A stretch of DNA of 64,000 nt. Source: Clavelina lepadiformis. Its lineage: Eukaryota; Chordata; Ascidiacea; Aplousobranchia; Clavelinidae. The translations under genes and the position numbers were made by a program. Under the pieces are notes generated by a model. It made no database searches. It was given only the letters and a program-made list of their open reading frames with translations, and was not told where the DNA came from. Below are positions 24,824-33,993 of this stretch, piece after piece (within the stretch, counting starts at the first letter, position 1; each line of letters begins with the position of its first letter). Location of the stretch: contig NC_135246.1 in NCBI RefSeq assembly GCF_947623445.1, positions 13,623,856-13,687,855 on the forward strand. Direction: 5' to 3'.

Positions 24824-25709
24824 TTTTGTTACACATAGATCGTTAAACGTTTATTTCAGTTTTATGTATGTTATATTGTAAAAATAGTTGTTACGTAAGT
24901 GGGTTTTTGTTGAAATATACGCGTAAATATGCTTAAACCAAAATATTTTTACCACATAACAAAACGGCGTCACAAAATTTAAAAATATCAAGAATTTCGA
25001 TATTTTTAAAATAATTTTAAAAATTTAATTTAGGTTGTATATAGTTTTAGAAATGACAACAATTGGACTAAGAAAAGGTGCCAAAAAGTTTTACACTGAA
25101 GTTTAGATTTTTATTTCGTGTTTGAATTATTCCGTCGTATAGTGTAGACTGTAGAGTTTATATGCGAGAGAGACCCGCTAAAGCAGCCTGAAAAGAAATC
25201 GATATAAAGCAAGTGTGCTCCATTCTTGAATCATATCAATCACTTTCAATTATTTTCAAAAATGTTTCAGCATTTATTTTTTATTTTATTGAAATAATTT
25301 TCTAAATTATTTATTTATTTGACTCAAATATTTTGTTTTTCAAAGAAACTTTCAGCAGGAATGCCAAATGTAGAGTCACATATAAGAATGTATAATGTGC
25401 ATGCGTGCTGCAGAATTTATGTTGCATAAACTGTTCAAATTCCCTAAATAATTCCACAAATGTATTTTATTCAAAACATATTTAAAAGTTATTGATACCC
25501 TTATTTTTTGTTGTGCAATAGTTGTGTGCATTTCTTTATATATCGTGTGTGACTAAGAAAGTAATATACTGGATTTTGAGTGACACTTTTAAAACTAGCC
25601 TATGCGTAAATACGTCGTATATATTCTATCAATGTAGCCAATAAACATGCAATGTTATAAGTAGGAATTATTTAGGTAAAATTTTGCTTTAAATTAAATT
25701 CAAATCATA
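24824..25709. other. AT-rich intergenic between copies C and D
   Basis: No coding signal or repeat recognised. It presumably holds the 3' UTR of copy C and the promoter of copy D, and it does not resemble the conserved flank of copies A-C. Confidence 0.45.
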
Positions 25710-27320
25710 ATGCATTTGGGATTTTGTCGTCATTACGCAATTATTAGAAGGAGCCAGTTTGCAAGAAGTCAGCATACAATGCAGTTGACGTCAGGTCAAC
25801 AGGAACCGACTTACGAAAATGCTATTCGATTCTTGGTCAAACATCAGCACAACAAAGGTTACACTGTAGAGGAAACGCGGCGTAAAGTTGCTCTCAATGG
25901 AATGAAAGAATTTTTGCAAAGAGTTGACATAAGTGACAAAGATCTCGACAATATGAAGATTATCCATGTTACTGGAACCAAGGGTAAAGGATCAACATGT
26001 GCATTTGTTGAAAGTATACTGCGTCAACATGGCGTACGTACTGGTTTCTTAAACTCGCCTCATTTGCTGGAAAACAGAGAACGAATTCGAATCAATGGAA
26101 AACCGATTTCCCGAGATCTTTTTTCAAAGTACTTTTGGGAGATTCACATTAAACTGATGAAAACCAAAGCTTTGTACAAAATGGACATTCCACCATATTT
26201 CCATATTTTTACATTGCTAAGTTTCTACGTCTTTAAACACGAAAATGTCGACGCGGCAATCATAGAAGTTGGCATAGGCGGAGAAAACGATCAAACCAAT
26301 GTAGCAAAGCATCCGGTAGTCTGCGGCGTGTCTTCCATTGGAATCGATCATACTGATCATTTGGGCGACAATATTGCCTCGGTAGCATGGCATAAAAGTG
26401 GAATATTCAGGGAAAATGTGCCTGCTTTTACAGTACAGCATCAACCGCTGGAGGCAATGAAAGTTTTACAACAAAGATCTAATGAAATTGGTGCTAGTTT
26501 GCATGTTGCTCCAGAATTGAAAGAATATTCATCTAACGATAAAAATGCTGTTGATATAAAGTTAGGACTTGCAGGAAATTTCCAGAAATTGAATGCTTCT
26601 CTTGCACTTCAACTATCCAAATACTGGTTAAATCAATACGGTTTCAGCAAACAAACAGAAATAAACAAACCTTTTGCACTTGACTCACTTTATCGAGAAG
26701 GTTTGAGTAGTTGTCATTGGACCGGTCGGGCGCAAGTTGTAAAGTTCAACTCAGCCACATTCTACTTGGATGGTGCTCATACAGCAGAAAGCATTCAATT
26801 TGCTGCTGATTGGTTCAAGCAAGAATCAGAAAAAGAAAAAACAAGTCTAGATCGACCATGCATGAAAATGTTAGCAATCAATGTTAGCACAAGTAAAATC
26901 ATCTACCATTTGCTTTCGATACTTTATGAATGTGGATTTGACAAAGCAATATTTACTCCAGCTATCATTGGATCTAACTCGCCACCTGGCTTTATTGACG
27001 AAACCATAAATAAGCGATCTCTCAATGATCCATTTGAAAGTGTTATTCGCAACCGAAGTGAATGGAGCCGACTCCTTTCCGAACACAATTTGAAAGCAAC
27101 CAACGATAATTGTCTACATTACCCGTGTGCAGCTGATGCTATTCGATGGATGTCTCAAAAGAGAGAAGCTGAATTGTATGCACGTTGTGGAATGTGGACC
27201 TCAGACAAGCCAAAACAAGACCCGGAATTAGAAGGAAAACATGTCCAGGTTCTTGTTACTGGCAGCCTCAGCTTGCTTGGAATTTACCTGAGGCTATTAT
27301 GCCCCGACGTGAATGATTAG
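25710..27320 (+). CDS. FPGS-like ligase, copy D (intronless, second subfamily)
   Basis: A 536-residue frame, closer to canonical animal FPGS than copies A-C: P-loop GTKGKGST (89-96), NSPHLLENRERIRING, VEVGIGGENDQTN, the canonical GIDHTDHLGD, WHKSGIF, LDGAHTAES and the C-terminal VLVTGSLSLLG. The N-terminus (MHLGFCRHYA, then Arg-rich, no acids until residue 32) looks like a mitochondrial targeting peptide. The start ATG is the first in frame and lies in AT-rich leader sequence. It is head-to-tail with copy C but shares no flank with it. Much of the N-terminal catalytic core (residues about 75-160) is almost identical in DNA to copy F, while the rest differs more. This is the best candidate for ordinary FPGS activity. 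Confidence 0.93.
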   Translation: MHLGFCRHYAIIRRSQFARSQHTMQLTSGQQEPTYENAIRFLVKHQHNKGYTVEETRRKVALNGMKEFLQRVDISDKDLDNMKIIHVTGTKGKGSTCAFVESILRQHGVRTGFLNSPHLLENRERIRINGKPISRDLFSKYFWEIHIKLMKTKALYKMDIPPYFHIFTLLSFYVFKHENVDAAIIEVGIGGENDQTNVAKHPVVCGVSSIGIDHTDHLGDNIASVAWHKSGIFRENVPAFTVQHQPLEAMKVLQQRSNEIGASLHVAPELKEYSSNDKNAVDIKLGLAGNFQKLNASLALQLSKYWLNQYGFSKQTEINKPFALDSLYREGLSSCHWTGRAQVVKFNSATFYLDGAHTAESIQFAADWFKQESEKEKTSLDRPCMKMLAINVSTSKIIYHLLSILYECGFDKAIFTPAIIGSNSPPGFIDETINKRSLNDPFESVIRNRSEWSRLLSEHNLKATNDNCLHYPCAADAIRWMSQKREAELYARCGMWTSDKPKQDPELEGKHVQVLVTGSLSLLGIYLRLLCPDVND

Positions 27321-28176
27321 GAAAATGTTTTTAAACCAATTTTTTGTTTGGCTTGGCGTTATTTTATAAGCAGCAGTTTATTCATGAACTTGTAATAACT
27401 TTCTAAACTGCATGCAGAGCAGCTTTCTTTCAATACTGATAAAACTGCAGTCGAATGCAACATGTGCAGAATATGAATAATTAATTTCCCGTGTAGCCTA
27501 CATTTAAACGTGAGATCATGTTTCCTGTTCTATGAACAGTAATTTGTCATGTATAAAATATTTTGTGAAATTGTATTGTATACAAACAGATGCATACATT
27601 TCACCATACGCTTGCCGTTATACAAACGTTAGTTAGCTTACGCTTCAAAATGTGTTACCAAAGCCCCAACCGTTATTAGTGTATTCAGTTTTGCTAAACA
27701 CGTGCTATGGGAGTTATTATTGATAAATCGGCATGTTCGATATCAATTGAGGAGAATTGATTGATACAAAATTCGTTCACAATTCGTATTCTAACGTTTA
27801 TTCTTATTGTTTATAGACTTTGGCAAGCCACTAGGTGCCTTTTCCCACAAGATAATTTTAAAGGGAATTAAGCATTGAAGCTTCACATCAAGTAATAATG
27901 CTGCAAACTCGTTTTGTGAAAATTGACGTTATAAGGAGGAAATGATATCACAAATACTTCCTTGCAGGCTAGGTTTAATGGCAAATGTACCAATTAGAGC
28001 ATATACTTCATATGCTTGCACACGTAATTATGCTATCGACTCGTATTATCTGTTGTTTTGAGAAATGTATGCTATAGACATATAGTATAGACTATAGACG
28101 CAACACATATATTTTTCTGGTTTGTACCTGGTGCAACATGGCCTTGCATCATACTTACTAGTTAAACCTAACTGCG
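27321..28176. other. Intergenic, nothing recognised
   Basis: AT-rich sequence downstream of copy D with no coding or repeat signal that I could support. Confidence 0.45.
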
Positions 28177-28749
28177 ATTTATTGAATGCATTGTTATCAA
28201 TAAAATACAGGGTGCGGCAGAAAAACCTACCACATTTCAAATTGTTATTGTACCAAAGCTGTAGCAGTCTGACAGGAAGTTGAATTGAAATTTTGCAGCC
28301 AAGGACTTACCATTTGTGTTTCCGGTTTTAGTTTTTATAAGTATATAATGTTTTGTGCAAATTTTTAAAATTTTGTATCTGTATGTAAAATGGCCTGGAC
28401 TGACGAACACTGTGCATTTATTGTGGAAGATTTCATTAGAAATGGGGAATCTGTGACTCGAACGCCAGGAAATTTTAAGGCTCATTTCAAACTAAACCGT
28501 AACGATCCTGGTCCCAATCGAAAATCTGTAATGCTCTGGGTCAAAAATTTCAGAGCTACAGGTTCAGCACTACAGTGAAAGCCACCTGGAAGCCCTCGAG
28601 AGGCGCCACCTACATCTCGAGGGCGCCACCTACAGGATGTAATCTTTAAAACATAAATACATCAAATGGTAACCTTTTAACTTTGAGATCAGACAATAAA
28701 TGTTTTGATTGCTTATAAATTTATTGAATGCATTGTTATCAATGAAATA
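28177..28749 (+). mobile_element. Mariner-like 5' remnant between 31-bp direct repeats
   Basis: The element begins at 28208 with CAGGGTGCGGCAGAAAAACC after a TA dinucleotide, typical of Tc1/mariner ends. A frame at 28390-28578 encodes a helix-turn-helix N-terminus (MAWTDEHCAFIVEDF, then WVKNFRATGS) like DUF4817-type mariner transposases. It is closed by TGA, after which the frame continues as KPPGSPRE, the usual linker, so the stop lies inside the former gene. The catalytic domain and the right terminal repeat are missing. CTCGAGRGGCGCCACCTACA-type words are duplicated at 28597-28636. The whole lies between 31-base direct repeats (28177-28207 and 28719-28749, one mismatch). Confidence 0.75.
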
Positions 28750-31326
28750 TAACTAAGAATGTGTTTTCAATGCGTTAGCTTCGTTCCATCGTACGCGTAA
28801 TAAGAACCTGCTGACCTAGGCTATAAAATTGTACTGGCAGACAACAATACCGCAAACGTTATTCATGTTCAAAGCGAAACATTTAGAACAGTACGTTAGG
28901 CAAAGTAACACCACTCTTACCATTAATGCTCACTAATAATGCAAAGCAGTGAACAAAGTGATAAGAGAACTACAATGCGCAATAAAGAGTGTTTGATTGC
29001 AAATACAGTATATACTGTAAAAATTGTGTGATAATTAAGAAAATTACTCAAGCAATATGTCTGTAATGCCGAAGATATAAAGTAATGAAGTGGTTAAAAT
29101 CAACTTAAGCCACAAATTAGAGGCTGGGCATCGGTGTTGAAAAAGGGTTTTTAGTTTTTACTTGTAAAGCCAAAAAATTGAAAGTTTATCAAATTAAACA
29201 TGTTGCAATTCCAAATTTGCGCAAATATTCAGAACGCTTCCTACAAATGCAATAATTCTAGTTCAATTTTAAGAAATTTGCCTCGTGTGGCTATGTTTAA
29301 ATGGAACAGAAAATTCTAAGCGAGTATAAAGATCTAGTTTTTTTCTAAGTAATACACCAGCACACGGCTTCTTCACAAATGCTGCGTTTAACGCAGACTC
29401 TGAATTTGTCAACCATAACGGTCTTTGTAAACGAAGAATGTAAAAAAGGAAGTAATGTTTCATATTATAAAATACACATAAAAAAACGATAACCTAAACA
29501 TTTTACTAACAACAACATGCAGATTGGTCCGCTAATAAAGTACTGTGCATAAAACCGATGAGCCAAATAAAGGTGGTCGGTCAATGTATCTTCTGGCAAA
29601 ACAAAGCTGTTGGTTAACTAAATACAATTATTGTTGGTCAAGAATATATAAAAAGCACAACTGGTTTGTATAAAGTTTTTATAGATAATGCTCTTATCTT
29701 CTAGGTGTATTTTAACCTCAGCCAAAAGTTCTAAACTAATGCACCTTTACAGTCACGTTATGGTTAGAAAATAATAATTTCGATAAGTAGATTTTTAAAG
29801 AAAAGGTTTATAGAAAGGGTTGGTCACATTTGTTGAATTTAGAGAAAAACCATCAAGATACCAAAACATTTGTCGAATAAGCTTCTACGATCACGCCAAC
29901 ACTTCGGGCAATGATATTGAAAGACGTTTCATAGCATATAAGTTGAATCTGTTATTAATTAAGGAGCGATCACAACAAAGCCGAGTATATTAATTAAATT
30001 ATTAATTCACTTTTAACTTTTCAAGTGAAATTTTTCTGTGGTTATTGTAACACAGTGCGATATTCAATCGTTAGAAGCAAAGCTTTTCTTGTCTGATAAC
30101 TTTTTATTTAATCAAAAACTCCTTTAAGCATAACTGCAGTAAAAAATATCTAATGCCTAATTTGAAAATGTTTTTTTCCCAGTGTAAACAAAAATGCTTA
30201 TCTTTTTAAAAATGGTTGAGTAATCACAGTGGTGTTCAATTATGAACTTTTCTACTGTATTTGTCTCAAAAGCCCGTATGTTTAATGTGGCGAAAATGTC
30301 TGGATGCTTTCCAGGTTGCTACGTCAAAAAATCCCAAAGAGATCGTGTGCACAGGCGGATTTTATGGAGTTATGTACAGTAATACAACGGTATGTTTACC
30401 AAGAACTAAGAAATATTATAATCTGTTTGCTTGCTACCTTGTATTTATAGAATTTTTTCTTCTTTTCTTTTCTGTCATGTAAAACCAATATTATTGTAGA
30501 TTGTTTAGCTCCAAATCTAATCAATTTTGAACGATTTTTCCTTTAAGCATTTCTGCAATAGTTTTTAAGGTTTATACATCAACATTTGCAACATGCTGGC
30601 CTTTCACTATTGGAATGTTTATTAAGATTTTAAAAACAATTTTTGTTACTAATTCATTTGCTGATTTCGTTTTCTGAAACGATGAAGCAATGAATCAAAC
30701 AAATAATATAAATTAGTAAATCTTTGACATTTATTTCCAAGCTCGCAAAATAGTTAGAAGAGAAAATCTTTGAGAAAATCACACTCAAGTCCCAGGTTGA
30801 AAAGTATTGTATATACAAATCGTGGCAAATATGCCTATAAGTAAGTCTTCAAAATCGCTAAAACTTAGTTTTTGTTTTTTAGGCGAAAAACGTTTATTGT
30901 AAAATATAAAATAGGTGGGTTCTACGCTATGATGGCTGGTGAAAATCTGAATTTGTTTCATTGTCAGAAGTAAAAATGTCACAAATTAAAATCTCATATA
31001 TTATAGTTTGTTTGTATAAATCTTGCTTATCTTGACATTTATCCACAAATATTAACCGTTAAATACTCGCATACCAAGCAACATGATACTCCTCTAGTTA
31101 TATTTTGTAAGTGCATGTCTACTGTACATTGTATATAAAGCAAACTATAATAACGCACGAAATATATAAATAATAAATTAAAATATTGTTTACGATTTTT
31201 ATAACAACGTTACTTATGTCACGTATTTTTTCCAAGTTATACGTAATTAAAGCATACATCACATTTTTGATCAGAAGCATATATGCGCAGGTACAACTAC
31301 ATTTTAAACTAGCGATAACAAGTGTG
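28750..31326. other. Gene-poor intergenic
   Basis: AT-rich. The only exon-like segment is 30315-30389: a 25-codon open stretch between a good acceptor (CTTTCCAG) and donor (GTATGT), with no neighbouring exon found. Otherwise nothing supported. Confidence 0.4.
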
Positions 31327-31401
31327 ACAAACGCTAGTGTAAAAATGCATAACCTATCAGTGCAACCTATCGTGGTTATGCATTTTTACACTAGCGTTTG
31401 T
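31327..31401. repeat. Perfect 28-bp inverted repeat (hairpin)
   Basis: Arms 31327-31354 (begins ACAAACGCTAGTG) and 31374-31401 are exact reverse complements around a 19-base spacer. No element or terminator context is known. It could be a very short foldback element or a recent inverted duplication. Confidence 0.9.
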
Positions 31402-31963
31402 AGGGGTGTATGTATACTCTATGCACGGCGTAGAGCCGTAGACTACACATAAGACCAACAGAAAATTTGAACACAGTGCTGCAATAACACTGTTGTCAGA
31501 GTGCCAACACCACCAAGATGAAATATGGAAAACGCTCGGGATAAAACAAAAGTACCTTAGTAAAAGTACCTTGGTAGCAAAAGTAGTACAAAAGTACTCA
31601 AAGTAAATATTTAAAACCAATTTGTATACTTATGGTATACCTCGTAAAGTTCAAAGTAAAGTTACTTGTGCACAACACAATATATGATTACAACTTAATG
31701 CGTTAAAGGACATGCACATACATAAGTAGGCTATATTTCAATACACATAGGTTATTACTGCAACAATATACTCAAGTCACAAGATAAAATGTTTCAACGC
31801 TATTTTTCTACTTTACGTACACCTTTTTTATTCGAATAAATTAAGTTCCTGAGAAATTATAGCATGCTTCATAAAGTCATTTAGTCAAGCCAAATTTACA
31901 ATTAGTGTTAACAGTGTGTACCAGAAAAAGGTTTTAATTCTAACGTGCTTTCCAAATGAAATG
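31402..31963. other. Intergenic, original 3' side of FPGS copy E
   Basis: No gene seen. Read on the minus strand, this is what followed the stop codon of copy E before the hAT-like element inserted, so it probably contains its ancestral 3' UTR. Confidence 0.4.
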
Positions 31964-31971
31964 GTATTTAT

Positions 31972-32387
31972 TAGAGATGGGCCGATACGAATCCAAACCC
32001 GAATATCGTCTTTGTGGAAGATTCGGGCGAACACGAACACCAACAATGGCGAGCCCGAATACTAAATACAACATTACTTATAAATTTACTGACTTCGTAA
32101 AAAATGATGATCTAGTTTCCCGACAATGCCAAACTAGAGTCAGCAGTACTTACAATGAAGGTCGTTTTCCAAACGATTTTGCTTTTTTAATCGTTTTTAA
32201 ACACTATTTTTTGAAAGAAAGCGATTTGTTTATCTATTATGTCATTTTATAAGCAAAACTTGACAACTTTCGGATGAAATTTTATTGTTTGGTTCTAATA
32301 CGAATAGATTCGGGATTCGTTCGTGTCGATCTTCATGATATTCGGGTTCGCACGAATCCGAATAATCTTCCTCGCGGCACATCCCTA
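31972..32387. mobile_element. hAT-like MITE with GTATTTAT target duplication
   Basis: A 416-base element with terminal inverted repeats TAGAGATGGGCCG (left) and TAGGGATGTGCCG (right, other strand) and subterminal ATTCGGGTTCG / CGAACC words. Exact 8-bp duplications GTATTTAT flank it (31964-31971 and 32388-32395), the hallmark of hAT insertion. The right duplication overlaps the stop codon of FPGS copy E. No transposase. A second, inverted member of the family is at 47455-47834. Confidence 0.88.
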
Positions 32388-32391
32388 GTAT

Positions 32392-33993
32392 TTATCTATT
32401 TATATCTGGGCACATTATTCTCAGAAAAACACCAACAAGACCTAAACTTCCAGTGACCAGCACTTGCAAATGCTTTCCTTCAAATTTCATTTCCGTTTCT
32501 GGCCTGTAACTAGTAAACGAAGTGGCACGATGATAGAGGTTTTCCTCGCGGCCTTCGCCTAGCCAAGACAAAACATCTGCTACGCAACAATGAACACGAC
32601 CTCCGTCGTCTGCTTGGTTTGGATTAAGAGCGGCCCAGGCGTCCCGACCGAGCATGACGGATTCAAACGGATTCTCATGAAAATGCATTGATATTGTTTC
32701 ATCAAGGAAATCTTTCTGGCGAATGGAACCAATAATGTTGGGAGTAAAAGCAGCCTGGCCGAACCCACAAGGCTGAAGCAACGACAGAAGGTTTTGAGGA
32801 TCACGATGATGTGACAAGATGTTGAAGACCAGGACTTTTTCGCATGGTCGGCCAAGACTCTTTCTTTCGTTTTCTGATTCGTCGTTGAACGAATCAGCAG
32901 CAAATTGAATGCTTTCCGCTGTATGAGCACCATCCAAGTAGAATGTGGCTGAGTTGAACTTTACAACTTGGGCTCGTCCATTCCAACGACATTTGCCCAA
33001 ACCTTCCCGGTAAGTTGAATCCAGATGAAAAGATTTGCAGCTTGTATCTATGTACTCGATGAAAGGAGCGCGGTTTTGGTTCAGCCAGTAATTAGACAAC
33101 TGTAGAGCGAGAGAAGCGTTTGATTTCTGGAATTTTCCATGCAGGCCCAGTTTGAAGTCGGCATCATCATCAATCGAGTATTCACTAAAATCCGGCACCA
33201 CTCTTAATTTAGCGCCAATTTCATCAGCTCTTCGCTGCATTACTTTCATTGCTTCCTCTGGTTGTTCCTGCACCGTGTATGCCGGAACATGTTTCCTAAA
33301 AATTCCACTTTTATGCCATGCTATTGATGCTAGGTTGTCGCCAAGGCGATCAATATGATCGATTCCAATGGAAGAAACGCCACATACTACAGGACGCTTT
33401 ACTATATTGGTGTAGTCGTATTCTCCGCCAGTGCCAACTTCCACGATGGCTGTATCTATATTTTCATGTTTAAAGGTATGAAAACTAAGCAACGTTAAAA
33501 AGTAAAAATAGGGCGGCATGTCAATGTCATACAAATGGCTATTTTGCTTCAGTTTAGAGTACACCTCCCAGAAATACTTTGCAAATAGTTTACGAGAGAT
33601 TGGTTTTCCGTTGATTCGAATTCGTTCTCTGTTTTCCAGCAAATGAGGCGAGCTTAAGAAACCAGTACGTACGCCATGTTGACGCAGTATACTTTCAACA
33701 AATGCACATGTTGATCCTTTACCCTTGGTTCCAGTAACATGGATAATTTTCATATCGTCCAGGTCTTGGTCAGTAATTTCAATTCGCTTTAAAAATTCCC
33801 TCATTGCAACAATGCCAATACCTTTGAGTTCCTCTTCAATTGTGATGGCGTTATGAAGCTGATGTTTATTTAAAAACGAGACTGCTCTTTCATAAGTTTG
33901 CTCTTGATCGTACGAAACTTTGGCGTGTTGAAATCTTCTAGAAAGTTGAAAACAAACGTGCCGATAGCGACTAAAGTACAAGTTTGCAAACAT
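32392..33993 (-). CDS. FPGS-like ligase, copy E (intronless, inverted)
   Basis: A 533-residue frame on the minus strand, of the D/F subfamily. P-loop GTKGKGST (88-95), SSPHLLENRERIRING, GIDHIDRLGD, WHKSGIF, LDGAHTAES and the C-terminal VLVTGSLGLVG strand are present. The Mg/ATP motif reads VEVGTGGEYDYTN, with Thr where the other copies have Ile. The N-terminus (MFANLYFSRYRHVCFQLSRR) is basic and aromatic, as in mitochondrial presequences. It is visibly less AT-rich than D and F and more diverged in the C-terminal third. It is the only copy in reverse orientation. Its stop codon (32392-32394) lies inside the target duplication of a hAT-like element, so its present 3' UTR begins with transposon sequence. 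Confidence 0.93.
   Translation of the reverse strand: MFANLYFSRYRHVCFQLSRRFQHAKVSYDQEQTYERAVSFLNKHQLHNAITIEEELKGIGIVAMREFLKRIEITDQDLDDMKIIHVTGTKGKGSTCAFVESILRQHGVRTGFLSSPHLLENRERIRINGKPISRKLFAKYFWEVYSKLKQNSHLYDIDMPPYFYFLTLLSFHTFKHENIDTAIVEVGTGGEYDYTNIVKRPVVCGVSSIGIDHIDRLGDNLASIAWHKSGIFRKHVPAYTVQEQPEEAMKVMQRRADEIGAKLRVVPDFSEYSIDDDADFKLGLHGKFQKSNASLALQLSNYWLNQNRAPFIEYIDTSCKSFHLDSTYREGLGKCRWNGRAQVVKFNSATFYLDGAHTAESIQFAADSFNDESENERKSLGRPCEKVLVFNILSHHRDPQNLLSLLQPCGFGQAAFTPNIIGSIRQKDFLDETISMHFHENPFESVMLGRDAWAALNPNQADDGGRVHCCVADVLSWLGEGREENLYHRATSFTSYRPETEMKFEGKHLQVLVTGSLGLVGVFLRIMCPDINR

Larger units (their letters stand above)
7335..24880. repeat. Tandem segmental duplication carrying FPGS copies A, B and C
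   Basis: Three head-to-tail units: about 7335-14402, 14403-22545 and 22546-24880 (the last one truncated). Each starts in a shared block (GCTAACGTAGTGTT at about 7387, 14458 and 22559), runs through the FPGS 5' flank and the intronless FPGS gene, and in units 1 and 2 continues through a roughly 4.5-5.7 kb spacer that ends in a decayed FPGS fragment. Spacer matches include 10820-12340 with 19460-21000 and 12575-14400 with 21040-22500. Unit-specific insertions interrupt the alignment: 10130-10815, about 12340-12540 and 13390-13827 in unit 1, and 17192-19455 in unit 2. Unit 3 loses similarity shortly after the stop codon of copy C. Confidence 0.85.
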
